Source: Arthrobacter silviterrae (GTDB taxonomy: Bacteria; Actinomycetota; Actinomycetes; Actinomycetales; Micrococcaceae). Taken from it: a DNA stretch of 64,000 bases. The stretch is from the NCBI RefSeq assembly GCF_011045165.1, contig NZ_JAAKZI010000002.1, positions 186,001-250,000 of the forward strand. The letters are read 5' to 3'. Below the pieces are notes generated by a model. The model ran no database searches, had not been told where the DNA came from, and saw nothing but the letters and a program-made list of their open reading frames with translations. Positions 34,051-42,378 of this stretch are shown in pieces. Every line of letters starts with the position of its first letter. Position 1 is the first letter of the stretch. Both the position numbers and the translations under genes were made by a program.

Positions 34051-34555
34051 TACATAGTTGGGTCAGGGAAGGGAGTTTCGCCGCCTTGTAGCGGTGCCCG
34101 AAGGGGTCCGCCAGGATGCGCCCGGCTGCCACGTCCGACGGCGGCGGCCACGGTTCCGCCGTCCATCGCAGGTAGAGGCATTCAAACACTGCCGCCAGGA
34201 GCGTCTCCCTGCTGTCGGGATAAAACCGGCGGAGCGGGTAGCGGCGGGGGTGGCGGCGCTGGGCTTCCAGCCAGGCCTTCCGCAACCAGGAATAATCGAC
34301 GGCGGCGGCTGCTGGGACCAACTTCACCCGCGATGATCCGGCCGCTGCCAGTTGGAATGCACCGCCCCGCCGGTCCAGCACGCACACCAAGTCCCCCGGG
34401 TATTCATAGTCCGCCTCAAGGGCGCCCGCCGTGGCGTAGTACGAGAAGTCGCCGCCGTCGTCCACGGCCACCAGGCCACTGTCCACCAAGCGCTTGTCCA
34501 CCGGGCCGCCATCCACCGGGGCCCCCTCCGGGGCCCGCCCTGCCGTTCCGTCCAT
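33986..34555 (-). CDS. Hypothetical protein
   Basis: A 189-residue protein not recognised. The central part is plausible coding sequence: DGGDFSYYATAGALEADYEYPGDLVCVLDR, then YSWLRKAWLEAQRRHPRRYPLRRFYPDSRETLLAAVFECLYLRW. There are no signal peptide or membrane segments. The last 23 or so codons run through the AT-rich inverted repeats at 33986–34050, unlike the rest of the gene, so the 3' end may have been altered. ATG at 34555 has no clear ribosome site; the frame is open upstream as well. The 124-base gap to the SDR gene start region on the far side shows nothing else. Confidence 0.5.
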   Translation of the reverse strand: MDGTAGRAPEGAPVDGGPVDKRLVDSGLVAVDDGGDFSYYATAGALEADYEYPGDLVCVLDRRGGAFQLAAAGSSRVKLVPAAAAVDYSWLRKAWLEAQRRHPRRYPLRRFYPDSRETLLAAVFECLYLRWTAEPWPPPSDVAAGRILADPFGHRYKAAKLPSLTQLCIRNSIKNAIFVEIPAVSDSQL

Positions 34556-34679
34556 GCTTTTATGGGACCATGCCCAGGGCCCGCCGCCAGCGATTTTTAC
34601 GCGATCGATACGGCCGGCGGGCCATTCCTGACGCGGCGCTGACGCCACCCGAGCAGCCGGGCCCCGCCGGTAACCCTTG

Positions 34680-35441
34680 CTACCGCCCGCGGTTGCCGGC
34701 GGCCGCGGCGACCTTGTCCGGAACCAGCCGGGAGAGGGCAATGAGCGTGGCGTACCGCCGGGTGGGAATGGACACCGACTTGCCGGCGGCGGAGTCGGCC
34801 AGCCCCTGGCGCACCACAACGTCCGGTTCCAGCCACATCCACTTCGGGATGCGGCCCATGCTGGCACCCATGCGCTGGTGGAATTCGGTGTGGACAAAGC
34901 CGGGGCACACGGCCGTGACGGTGACACCGCGCGGGCGGTAGCGCAGGTTGGCGAAGCGGCTGAAGCTGATCCCCCAGGCCTTGGCCGCACCGTAGGAGCC
35001 GCGCGGGATGAAACCGGCCACGCTGGCGACATTGATGATGCGCCCGTCCTTCCGGGCCAGCATGGGCCCCAGTGCGGCATGCATGAGCTTCATGGGTGCC
35101 GTCACCAGGATCTGGAGGTGGTCCGCCTCCTGCTCCACCGTATTTCCCTCGAAGGCGTGCACCAGGCCGAAGCCGGCATTGTTCACCAGCACGGCAACCG
35201 GCCGCGCAGGGTCCGCAAGCCGGGCACCAACGGAGGCAACGCCGTCGTCCGTCAGCAGGTCAGCCGGCAGCACCTCAACCTGCACGCCGAAGTCGGCGCG
35301 CAGCCGGACTGCCTTGGCCTCCAGCCGGGGAACGGTGCGCGCCACCAGGATGAGGTCATGCCCAGATCGGGCCAGCTGCTGGGCGAACTCCGCGCCCAGT
35401 CCGGAGGTGGCGCCGGTGACCAGCGCGGCCGGACGCGACAC
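34680..35441 (-). CDS. Short-chain dehydrogenase/reductase
   Basis: A 253-residue classical SDR using NAD(P)H. The cofactor motif is ALVTGATSGLGAEFA, the structural motif VLVNNAGFG, and the catalytic Ser–Tyr–Lys are in INVASVAGF and SYGAAKAWG. PGFVHTEFH follows, as in the DltE/KR-like branch that acts on lipophilic carbonyls. The substrate is unknown. The start is GTG at 35441, directly after the stop of the upstream acetyltransferase gene, so the two are probably co-translated. Confidence 0.88.
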   Translation of the reverse strand: MSRPAALVTGATSGLGAEFAQQLARSGHDLILVARTVPRLEAKAVRLRADFGVQVEVLPADLLTDDGVASVGARLADPARPVAVLVNNAGFGLVHAFEGNTVEQEADHLQILVTAPMKLMHAALGPMLARKDGRIINVASVAGFIPRGSYGAAKAWGISFSRFANLRYRPRGVTVTAVCPGFVHTEFHQRMGASMGRIPKWMWLEPDVVVRQGLADSAAGKSVSIPTRRYATLIALSRLVPDKVAAAAGNRGR

Positions 35442-35780
35442 CTAGAACTCGTCCTCCGGAACGTCCGTGTACTGCCTGTAAAGATCGGGGTTCCGCGCCA
35501 CGATCTTGGCCACATAGGGGCAGTGCGGAATGATGCGCTTGCCCGAGGCCACCACGTCATCGAGGGCGTACCGCACCAGCACCCGGGCCAGCCCGCGCCC
35601 TTCGAAGCCCTCCTGGGTCTCCGTGTGGATCAGGTCGATGTGGCCGGGCAGCTCGCGAAAGACGATGATGACCGCCAAATCCGTGCCAACGTGGAGCTCG
35701 TAGCGGTGCGCTGCATCGTTGCGGGACGTAGTTACGCCGGCGTCAAACGCTTCGGCCTGGTCAACAATGTCGTCACTCAT
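35442..35780 (-). CDS. Small GNAT-type N-acetyltransferase (YjdJ-like)
   Basis: A 112-residue protein of the short GNAT branch (COG2388, YjdJ/GTL3B-like). ELPGHIDLIHTETQEGFEGRGLARVLVRYAL carries the acetyl-CoA loop, and RIIPHCPYVAKIVARNPDLYRQY the C-terminal signature. The substrate is unknown. The ATG at 35780 has no ribosome site, but CAAGCT ends 6 bases upstream. It runs without a gap into the SDR gene. Confidence 0.85.
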   Translation of the reverse strand: MSDDIVDQAEAFDAGVTTSRNDAAHRYELHVGTDLAVIIVFRELPGHIDLIHTETQEGFEGRGLARVLVRYALDDVVASGKRIIPHCPYVAKIVARNPDLYRQYTDVPEDEF

Positions 35781-35786
35781 AAAGCG

Positions 35787-35792
35787 AGCTTG
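35787..35792 (-). promoter_or_regulatory. −10 element of a predicted leaderless promoter (small GNAT)
   Basis: CAAGCT on the minus strand, 6 bases before the ATG at 35780; a weaker match to TAnnnT than most others here. Confidence 0.35.
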
Positions 35793-35822
35793 GCACAATG
35801 GCGCGTGGCTGGCAACAGAGCG

Positions 35823-36656
35823 CTAACGCCCGGCGCCGCCCTGCCACAGGGCCGTGAACGGGGCGCCCGAGGACACCCTGTTCCTGATGCCTTCTGTGAC
35901 AAAAGCCTTGGCCGTGCGTGCTGCCTCCAGCGCCGTGGCACCCTTGGCCAGTTCCGCCGTCACGGCCGCGGCCAGCGAGCAGCCGGCCCCGGAAACGGCC
36001 ACCTCGCCCTCCTTGGGGGCGGAGAGGACCTCCAGGGTGTCCCCGTCAAAGAAAACGTCGACGGCGTCCGGGCCTTCCAGCCGAACCCCGCCCTTGGCGA
36101 GCACGGCGGCGCCGCTGATCTCGTGGATCTTGCGGGCGGCCGCCTTGAGGTCCTCAACAGTGTTGATTTTCAGGCCGGAGAGCGACTCTGCCTCAAAGTG
36201 GTTGGGTGTGACAAAGGTGGCCAACGGAAGGATCTGGGCCTTGAGGGCCTGGTCGGTGTCCAGGGCATGGCCGGGTTCCTGGCCCTTGCAGATCAGGACA
36301 GGATCCAGCACCACGTGCTTGAAGGCGGCATTTTTCAGTGCCGTTTCCACTGTGCCAATGGTGTCGGGGCTGCCCAGCATGCCAATTTTGACGGTCTCCA
36401 GAATGCTCGGCGCGCCGGACTGTGGGCCGTACACCGCCACTGTCGCCTCCAGCTGGTCGGCGATGACCTGCTGGTCCACGGGGACGAAGCGGTGGTTCCA
36501 GCTGTCCTTCGGGTCAAAGGAGACAATGCAGGTGAGGTTGACGATGCCGAAGACGCCCAGTTCCTGGAACGTCTTCAGGTCCGCCTGGGCGCCGGCCCCG
36601 CCCGTCGCTTCGGATCCGGCGATGGTCAGGACAAGTGCGGGTGCGTTTGGGCTCAT
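35823..36656 (-). CDS. Pyridoxal/hydroxymethylpyrimidine kinase (PdxK/ThiD type)
   Basis: A 277-residue ribokinase-fold kinase. ALVLTIAGSEATGGAGAQADLKTF and DPVLICKG match the ThiD family, and VSGAGCSLAAAVTAEL is the anion-hole motif with a Cys, typical of the ThiD-like pyridoxal kinases (PdxK) of Gram-positive bacteria. It should phosphorylate pyridoxal/pyridoxine or HMP; the sequence resembles the PdxK branch more, but I cannot settle this. ATG at 36656 has CAAGAT 6 bases before it and no ribosome site. It lies just downstream of tRNA-Lys on the same strand. Confidence 0.82.
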   Translation of the reverse strand: MSPNAPALVLTIAGSEATGGAGAQADLKTFQELGVFGIVNLTCIVSFDPKDSWNHRFVPVDQQVIADQLEATVAVYGPQSGAPSILETVKIGMLGSPDTIGTVETALKNAAFKHVVLDPVLICKGQEPGHALDTDQALKAQILPLATFVTPNHFEAESLSGLKINTVEDLKAAARKIHEISGAAVLAKGGVRLEGPDAVDVFFDGDTLEVLSAPKEGEVAVSGAGCSLAAAVTAELAKGATALEAARTAKAFVTEGIRNRVSSGAPFTALWQGGAGR

Positions 36657-36662
36657 GAAACC

Positions 36663-36668
36663 ATCTTG
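36663..36668 (-). promoter_or_regulatory. −10 element of a predicted leaderless promoter (PdxK/ThiD-type gene)
   Basis: CAAGAT on the minus strand, 6 bases before the ATG at 36656. Confidence 0.4.
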
Positions 36669-36739
36669 CCATCCGCGGCGGCGGCGCGAAAAAGCCCCCG
36701 GACGCCACGCGGTGTCCGGGGGCTTTTCGGTGTGAAGGG

Positions 36740-36812
36740 TGGGCCCTGCGGGGCTCGAACCCGCGACCCACGGATTAAAAGTCCGATGCTCTACCAACTG
36801 AGCTAAAGGCCC
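36740..36812 (-). tRNA. tRNA-Lys (anticodon UUU)
   Basis: The 73-nt cloverleaf reads GGGCCTTTAGCTCAG at the 5' end. It has a D-arm with GTTGGTAGAGC, an anticodon loop CTTTTAA (anticodon UUU, decoding AAA/AAG), a T-arm GGGTTCGAGCCC and discriminator A. The genome continues CCC rather than CCA, so the 3' CCA must be added after transcription. Confidence 0.95.
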
Positions 36813-36927
36813 ATACCTCTTGACAGCCGATCCGTAAGGAAAAGTTGTCGAAATTTAGACTACCGCACGGCATGCACTGCAACGCAATTGCGGCCCCGCC
36901 ACCCTCGACCCTGCCCTGCGGCAGCGG

Positions 36928-36933
36928 TAGTGT
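36928..36933 (+). promoter_or_regulatory. −10 element of a predicted leaderless promoter (hypothetical gene 36940)
   Basis: TAGTGT, 6 bases before the ATG at 36940. Confidence 0.5.
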
Positions 36934-36939
36934 CGTGTC

Positions 36940-37587
36940 ATGAACCAAGGACCAGCCCCGCACGCTCCCCGACCGCACAAGCCGCTGCCGTTTGCCCCGG
37001 CCGACTTTGAGCCGTTCACCGGTGGCACGGATCCCGCGAGGGTGTCCGAGGCTGCGCACCTTGCTGCCCGCGCCCTGGTGCGCGGCGGCCGCGAAAGCAA
37101 TGACCCCGCCATCACCAAGCGGCTGGTGAAGCTGGCCGACAGGCAGGGCCTGGAAGCCATCGCCGAGATGTGGGCCGCCAGCCCGGCCCGCTCCCTGCCC
37201 GGTGCGCTGTGGCGGCTGTACGCCCTGCGGGCGGCCACCCTCCAGGACCCGGAGGGCATCAGCATCTTCTTCCGTGCCGGGCAGCACCAGGCCCAGGTGG
37301 CCAACGCCGTGGCGGGCGTTGCGGAGCCCCCTGGCGCTGATGAAATCACCACCATGGCGGACGCCATCCTTTCCGGGGCGTTCGACGGCGACTTTGACGT
37401 TGCGCTGGAGCGTTCCGCCGCATTTTGCCGGGTGGTGGCACTGGGGCAGGCCACCGTGGCCGTTGACAGGAAGGCCGCACACCCGGAGCACGCCCAGGCC
37501 CTGAACAAAAAGGCCCACCAGCTGGTGCGGACGGCCGAGGACCTTGAAGGCGCCGCGGCATCGTGGCGCAAGGGCGAACTGGACTAA
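36940..37587 (+). CDS. Conserved hypothetical protein, actinobacterial type
   Basis: A 215-residue soluble, mostly helical protein with no signal peptide. Notable blocks are AAHLAARALVRGGRESNDPAI, LPGALWRLYALRAATLQDP and LSGAFDGDFDVALERSAAFCRVVALG, which have the look of a conserved family, but I cannot name a domain. The spacing of Ala/Leu and repeated helices suggests a right-handed helical repeat fold. TAGTGT 6 bases before the ATG suggests a leaderless message. It stands between tRNA-Lys (opposite strand) and the phosphate genes. Confidence 0.7.
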   Translation: MNQGPAPHAPRPHKPLPFAPADFEPFTGGTDPARVSEAAHLAARALVRGGRESNDPAITKRLVKLADRQGLEAIAEMWAASPARSLPGALWRLYALRAATLQDPEGISIFFRAGQHQAQVANAVAGVAEPPGADEITTMADAILSGAFDGDFDVALERSAAFCRVVALGQATVAVDRKAAHPEHAQALNKKAHQLVRTAEDLEGAAASWRKGELD

Positions 37588-37675
37588 ATTCCACGGCGGA
37601 AATTGTGCGCCCCGCCACCTGTTGAATCGGCCGCCAAGGGGCTTCGGTTGACAGGGGGCGCCGGACGTAGAACAC

Positions 37676-37773
37676 TAAAAGTGGTGTCGAACTGCGGAAC
37701 CCCCGGGCTCCATTTTTTAGCCGCTTCGAGCGGCCCTGTGCCGAGAGGCGCTCCCGGTTCGACACCACTTTTA
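37676..37773. mobile_element. MITE-like element with 17-bp terminal inverted repeats
   Basis: The left end TAAAAGTGGTGTCGAAC (37676–37692) and its exact reverse complement (37757–37773) enclose 64 bases containing a smaller hairpin (GCCGC-TTCGA-GCGGC). Both ends begin with TA, as expected for IS630/mariner-type insertions that duplicate TA. It encodes no protein. It lies 88 bases after the hypothetical gene and 45 bases before the DUF47 gene. Confidence 0.55.
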
Positions 37774-37817
37774 TGCCCGGATAGGCCCCCTACCACCCAG
37801 AAACCACAGGTCCTGCC

Positions 37818-38435
37818 GTGAAGCTGCGATTCTTCCCCCAAGAGACTGCCGGACTGGATTCCCTGGCCCGCATGGCCGGGCAAATCACAGCCGGCACGCA
37901 GACCCTCGCCGAGCTCCTGGGCGCCGGACGTGCCGACTTCCCCGCCCTGGCCGAAACCATGCGCCAGCATGAGGGCGCCTCAACGGCCGAATTCGCCACC
38001 CTGCTCACCGCCATGCGCACCAGCTTCATCAACCCGCTTCCCCGCGAAGACCTCTTCGCCCTGGGCCGCCTCCTCAATGAGACCAGCGAAATCCTCACCG
38101 GGGCCGCCGAACTGGTGACCCTTTACCGGCTGGACCGCGTTTCCGCCCGCGCCAGCGACCAGCTGGAGATCATTTCCCGGCAGGCGGAGCTCACGGCGTC
38201 GGCCATGAAATCGCTCAACGACCTTGACTCGCTGGAGGACTACTGGCTTGAGGTGCTGCGCCTGGCCAAGCGGGCCGACCACACCCACCGCACCCTGGTG
38301 GCCGAGCTCATGGACAACCACAGCCCCACCAGTTTCGTAAAGTACCGCACCCTCGCGGACCAGTTTGCCTCCGCCAGCCGCCAGCTGCGCGCCGTCGCAA
38401 CGCAGGTGGGCAGCATCATCGTCAAGGAATCCTGA
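37818..38435 (+). CDS. DUF47 (PhoU-like) accessory protein of the PiT transporter
   Basis: A 205-residue all-helical cytoplasmic protein of the DUF47/YkaA family. MKLRFFPQETAGLDSLARMA is the typical start, and the internal Glu/Asp-rich helices (SLNDLDSLEDYWLEVLRLAKRAD) correspond to the metal-binding PhoU-like repeats. Family members are encoded next to PiT phosphate transporters and modulate them. The start is GTG at 37818 with a weak AGG upstream. The PiT gene begins 2 bases after its stop, so the pair is co-translated. Confidence 0.85.
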   Translation: MKLRFFPQETAGLDSLARMAGQITAGTQTLAELLGAGRADFPALAETMRQHEGASTAEFATLLTAMRTSFINPLPREDLFALGRLLNETSEILTGAAELVTLYRLDRVSARASDQLEIISRQAELTASAMKSLNDLDSLEDYWLEVLRLAKRADHTHRTLVAELMDNHSPTSFVKYRTLADQFASASRQLRAVATQVGSIIVKES

Positions 38436-38437
38436 CG

Positions 38438-39448
38438 TTGGTGGGGCTCCTGCTCGGCGCCGTCATCGCCGGGGCAGCCGTGTTCGCCTTCCTGAACGGC
38501 TTCCGCGACGTCTCCTCCGCCGTCGCACTCTCCGTCCGCACCCGGGCACTCACGCCCACCATTTCCGTGCTCCTGGCGGGCCTGTTCAACTGCCTCGGCG
38601 CCCTGGTCAGCGTGACCCTCACCGCCGCCTTTGCCGGCCGCATCATTATGCTCCCGCCCGGCCGCGGCGGGTTGATCCTGCTGCTGGCGGCCCTGGTCAG
38701 CGCCTGCCTGTGGGGCATCCACCAGTGGCGGGGCGGCTATCCGTCCTCCTCCACCCATGCGCTGATTGGCGGGCTCCTTGGCGCCTCGCTTGGTTCGGCG
38801 CTGCTGGGCCATGCGCCGCTGCAGGGCATCGACACCATGCTCCTGAGCCTGGTGGTGCTGCCGCTCCTCCTCTCCCCCGTGGTGGCCTATATACTCGGCT
38901 TCGCCGCGGTCTACCCCAGTGCCTGGGCGGCCCGGAATTCCGCGCCGAACAGGGTCAACCGCCGCACCCGGCAGCTGCAATCAGTGGCGGGAGCAGCGGT
39001 GGCCTTTGGCCACGGACTGCAGGACGGGCAGCGCACGACGGCGGTCCTCACGCTTGCGCTGTTGGCTGCCGGTGTGGGGGCGGCCGGGGACATGCCGTTG
39101 TGGGTGCCCATTTTCACGGCAACCCTGCTCACGGTGGGGACGTTGTTTGGTGGCTGGCGAATTTCCTACACCATGGGAAACAGGCTGGTGCGGATTGACC
39201 CGCTGCGCGGCAACGCGGCCCAGCTGGTGGGGGCCGGGCTGCTGTTTGTGGGCGCCATTGGCCTGGCGCTGCCGCTGTCCACCACCCACACCGTCACCTC
39301 GGCCATCGCGGGGGCCGGCCGGAACCAGAAGTTCCCGGGCACCAACGGGCCCGTCATGGCGCGCATTGTTGGCATGTGGCTCGCCACGCCCGTGGCCTGC
39401 GCCCTGTTGGGTGCCGTGTTCTACCTGGCCCTGTCGCCCCTGGGCTGA
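38438..39448 (+). CDS. Inorganic phosphate transporter, PiT family
   Basis: A 336-residue secondary transporter importing metal–phosphate with protons. The two inverted PiT repeats are seen in NGFRDVSSAVALSVRTRALTP near the N-terminus and FGHGLQDGQRTTAVLTL in the second half; the first has NGFRDVS in place of the usual NGxxDxA. LSTTHTVTSAIAGAG near the end is also conserved. About nine to ten helices are expected. The start is TTG at 38438 (GTG at 38441 is equal in frame), with AAGGAA upstream. This is the low-affinity partner to the Pst system that follows. Confidence 0.88.
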   Translation: MVGLLLGAVIAGAAVFAFLNGFRDVSSAVALSVRTRALTPTISVLLAGLFNCLGALVSVTLTAAFAGRIIMLPPGRGGLILLLAALVSACLWGIHQWRGGYPSSSTHALIGGLLGASLGSALLGHAPLQGIDTMLLSLVVLPLLLSPVVAYILGFAAVYPSAWAARNSAPNRVNRRTRQLQSVAGAAVAFGHGLQDGQRTTAVLTLALLAAGVGAAGDMPLWVPIFTATLLTVGTLFGGWRISYTMGNRLVRIDPLRGNAAQLVGAGLLFVGAIGLALPLSTTHTVTSAIAGAGRNQKFPGTNGPVMARIVGMWLATPVACALLGAVFYLALSPLG

Positions 39449-39464
39449 ATGCGGCCCGGTGACG

Positions 39465-39502
39465 GGCGCCGCGCCGTCAAGGCGCCGCGCCGTGAAGGCG
39501 CC
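39465..39502. repeat. 16-bp tandem repeat between convergent phosphate genes
   Basis: GGCGCCGCGCCGTCAA (39465–39480) is followed by a copy with one change (39481–39496) and a third partial GGCGCC (39497–39502). It lies between the convergent PiT and pstB stops. GGCGCC is self-complementary, so the array can fold. Confidence 0.6.
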
Positions 39503-39507
39503 GGAGG

Positions 39508-40287
39508 TTATCCGAAGCGGCCGGAAACGTAGTCCTCGGTGGACTTTTGGCCCGGGTTGTTGAAGATGGTGGCGGTCTCGGCAAATTCGATCAGCTTGCC
39601 GGGCTTGCCGGTGCCGGCGATGTTGAAGAACGCGGTCTTGTCGGACACGCGGGCCGCCTGCTGCATGTTGTGCGTGACGATCACCACGGTGTATTCGTCC
39701 TTGAGCTCATTGATGAGGTCCTCAATGGCCAGGGTGGAGATGGGGTCCAGTGCGGAGCAGGGCTCGTCCATCAGGATCACGTCTGGGGCGACGGCAATGG
39801 CGCGGGCAATGCAGAGGCGCTGCTGCTGGCCGCCGGAAAGGCCGGAGCCGGGCTTTTCGAGGCGGTCCTTGACCTCGTTCCACAGGTTGGCGCCCTGCAG
39901 TGACTTTTCCACGAGGGCGTCGGCGTCGGACTTGGCCATGCGGCGGCTGTTCAGCTTCACGCCGGCCAGCACGTTGTCGCGGATGCTCATGGTGGGGAAC
40001 GGGTTGGGGCGCTGGAAGACCATCCCGATCTGGCTGCGCACCGTGACGGGGTCCACGCCGTCGGCGTAGAGGTTGTCACCGTCCAGCAGCACCTTGCCCT
40101 CGACACGGGCGCCGGGGATGACCTCGTGCATGCGGTTCAGGGTGCGCAGGAAGGTGGACTTGCCGCAGCCGGAGGGGCCGATGAAGGCGGTGACGCTCTT
40201 GGCGTCGAGGGTGATGTTGACATCTTCCACGGCGAGGAAGTCGCCGTAGTAGACGTTGAGGTCGCTGACGTCGATGCGTTTGGACAT
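39508..40287 (-). CDS. pstB: Phosphate ABC transporter ATP-binding protein
   Basis: A 259-residue ATPase of the high-affinity phosphate importer. It has Walker [10 protein letters not shown], signature LSGGQQQRL, Walker [14 protein letters not shown] and switch His in [20 protein letters not shown], the latter being PstB-specific. Length is standard. It is the last gene of pstSCAB, 24 bases after pstA. No phoU follows; the PhoU-like role near this locus is filled by the DUF47 gene on the other strand. Confidence 0.96.
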   Translation of the reverse strand: MSKRIDVSDLNVYYGDFLAVEDVNITLDAKSVTAFIGPSGCGKSTFLRTLNRMHEVIPGARVEGKVLLDGDNLYADGVDPVTVRSQIGMVFQRPNPFPTMSIRDNVLAGVKLNSRRMAKSDADALVEKSLQGANLWNEVKDRLEKPGSGLSGGQQQRLCIARAIAVAPDVILMDEPCSALDPISTLAIEDLINELKDEYTVVIVTHNMQQAARVSDKTAFFNIAGTGKPGKLIEFAETATIFNNPGQKSTEDYVSGRFG

Positions 40288-40311
40288 TGTGGGTGTTTCC
40301 GTTCTGGAGTT

Positions 40312-41418
40312 CTAGCGGCCGGTCTTGGGCGCGAAGATGCGGGCCACGAGGCGGGCGCCGAGGTTCAGGAGCATGACCAGCAGGATCAGCAGCAGGGCCG
40401 CGGCCCAGGCGCGCTGGTTGGACGGGTCGGGGTTCGACGGCGAGGTCGGCGTCATGATTTGCGTGTAGATGAACGTGGGCAGGGACGCCATCCATCCGGC
40501 AAACACATTCGAGTTGATCTGCGTGGCAAAGCCGGCCGTGACCAGCAGCGGCGCCGTCTCGCCAATGACGCGGGCAATGGCCAAGGTGACGCCGGACGCA
40601 ATTCCGGAGATCGCCGTCGGAATGACCACCTTGAGGATGGTGCGCCACTTGCGCACGCCCAGCGCGTACGCGGCCTCGCGCAGCTCATTCGGGACAATCT
40701 TGAGCATTTCCTCGCTGGAGCGGACCACCACCGGGATCATGAGCACTGAAAGGGCGACGGCGGCAACGAAGCCGGTTTTCGTCCCGGGGCCCATGACCAG
40801 GCCGAAGAACGCGGCGGCAAACAGGCCCGCCACGATGGAGGGGATGCCCGTCATGACGTCCACCAGGAAGGTGATGACCTTGGAGAACTTGTTGCCGTCG
40901 CTGTATTCCACCAGGTAGATGGAGGTCAGCAGGCCCACGGGGACGGAGATGAGCGTGGCCCACAGCGTGATGAGCACGGAGCCCAGGAACGCGTGGTAGA
41001 CGCCGCCCAGCACCGGGGTGTGGTTGGCGACGGAGGCGTTGTCAATGGCACCCGTGACGCCCTTCATGGACGTGCCGAGGAAGCCGGGGGCCAGCAGGCC
41101 GGGGACGCCGTTGACCAGCACTGTCCAGATCACCGAGACAAGCGGCAGCAGCGCCACGAGGAAGGCGCCGAGCACCAGCGAGGTGGCCAGCTTGTCGGTG
41201 GCCTTGCGGCGTCCTTCGACGACGGCGGAACTCACCACGTTGCCCGCGGCAAACAGCACGGCGGAGAGCACTGCCCAGCCAAAGACGTTGAAGCCGATGA
41301 GGGACATCAGTGCGGCAGCGACCACGATGGAAGAGGCGGCCACCACCCAGGGGGTGGACTTGGGCAGGCGCCCGCGGGTCAGGGCGGAGCGCTTCCGTTC
41401 GGTCATGAGCGTGGCCAT
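40312..41418 (-). CDS. pstA: Phosphate ABC transporter permease PstA
   Basis: A 368-residue inner-membrane permease. The first 65 or so residues contain extra hydrophobic segments before the core six-helix domain; the core has GIYLVEYSDGNKFSKVITFLVDVMTGIPSIVAGLF and the EAA-type loop EAAYALGVRKWRTILKVVIP that docks with PstB. The ATG overlaps the pstC stop by one base. Confidence 0.95.
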   Translation of the reverse strand: MATLMTERKRSALTRGRLPKSTPWVVAASSIVVAAALMSLIGFNVFGWAVLSAVLFAAGNVVSSAVVEGRRKATDKLATSLVLGAFLVALLPLVSVIWTVLVNGVPGLLAPGFLGTSMKGVTGAIDNASVANHTPVLGGVYHAFLGSVLITLWATLISVPVGLLTSIYLVEYSDGNKFSKVITFLVDVMTGIPSIVAGLFAAAFFGLVMGPGTKTGFVAAVALSVLMIPVVVRSSEEMLKIVPNELREAAYALGVRKWRTILKVVIPTAISGIASGVTLAIARVIGETAPLLVTAGFATQINSNVFAGWMASLPTFIYTQIMTPTSPSNPDPSNQRAWAAALLLILLVMLLNLGARLVARIFAPKTGR

Positions 41419-42350
41419 CAGTTGGCTCCCGAGAATTCTTTGTGGCGGCTGATGATCCAGCGGGCCACCATGTTCACCAGCAAGGTGATGAGGAACAGGA
41501 CCAGGCCGGCGGCGATGAGTTCATTGAGGCGCAGGCCGAAGGCCTCGGGGAAGTTCAGTGCGATCTCGGCAGCGATGGTCTGGTTGCCGGAGCGGATCAG
41601 CGAGGCGATCATCGGTCCGGAGGAGAGCACCAGGGCCACGGCCATGGTTTCACCCAGGGCACGCCCCAGGCCCAGCATGACGGCGCTGATGATGCCGCCG
41701 CGGGCAAAGGGGAGCACTGCCATGCGGATCATTTCCCAGCGCGTGGCACCCAGGGCCAGTGCGGCCTCCTGGTGCAGCATGGGCGTCTGCAGGAAAATTT
41801 CGCGGGTCAGGGAGGCGATGATAGGCAGCACCATGACCGCCAGCACGATGCCGGCCGTCAGGATGGTCTTCCCGGTCCCAGATGCCGGACCGCCAAAAAT
41901 GGGGATCCACCCGGCGTTGTCCGCCAGCCACTGGTAGGGCACCTTCAGCTGGGAAGCCAGGAAGGTGGCCCCCCAGGCGCCGTAAATGACGGAGGGAATG
42001 GCGGCAAGAAGGTCCACCACGTAGCCAAGCCCGCGCGCCATGTTGCGAGGCGCGTAATGGGAGATGTACAAGGCCACCGCCACCCCGATGGGTGTGGCAA
42101 TGACCAGCGCAATGGCTGCTGCAATCAGCGTTCCGACGACAATGGGGAAGATGTAGGAGACGAACCCCTTGCCCCCCGTAATGTCGGCCGGGGCGGCACT
42201 GAATGTCGGCAGGGCCTGGATGACCAGGAACATGGCGACAGCAAACAGCACTGCGACAATGAGCACGCCGGCGCCCAGGGCCGCACCGGAGAACACTTTG
42301 TCTCCGGTGCGCCCCGTTCCGGCCCGGCGCGCGGACTTGGTGGTGGACAA
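41418..42350 (-). CDS. pstC: Phosphate ABC transporter permease PstC
   Basis: A 310-residue permease. The six-helix core includes GVAVALYISHYAPRNMARGLGYVVDLLAAIPSVIYGAWG and the docking loop EAALALGATRWEMIRMAVLP. The start is TTG at 42350 with AAAGG 8 bases upstream. It follows pstS by 28 bases and couples to pstA by a one-base overlap. Confidence 0.95.
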   Translation of the reverse strand: MSTTKSARRAGTGRTGDKVFSGAALGAGVLIVAVLFAVAMFLVIQALPTFSAAPADITGGKGFVSYIFPIVVGTLIAAAIALVIATPIGVAVALYISHYAPRNMARGLGYVVDLLAAIPSVIYGAWGATFLASQLKVPYQWLADNAGWIPIFGGPASGTGKTILTAGIVLAVMVLPIIASLTREIFLQTPMLHQEAALALGATRWEMIRMAVLPFARGGIISAVMLGLGRALGETMAVALVLSSGPMIASLIRSGNQTIAAEIALNFPEAFGLRLNELIAAGLVLFLITLLVNMVARWIISRHKEFSGAN

Positions 42351-42378
42351 TCTATTGCCTTTTATGTTGCTTCGCCGC

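Noticed and set aside
37676-37773. The inverted repeat as a simple intrinsic terminator
   Set aside because: The 64-base interior is too large for a terminator loop, the preceding gene ends 88 bases earlier, and there is no outward T-tract beyond the arms.
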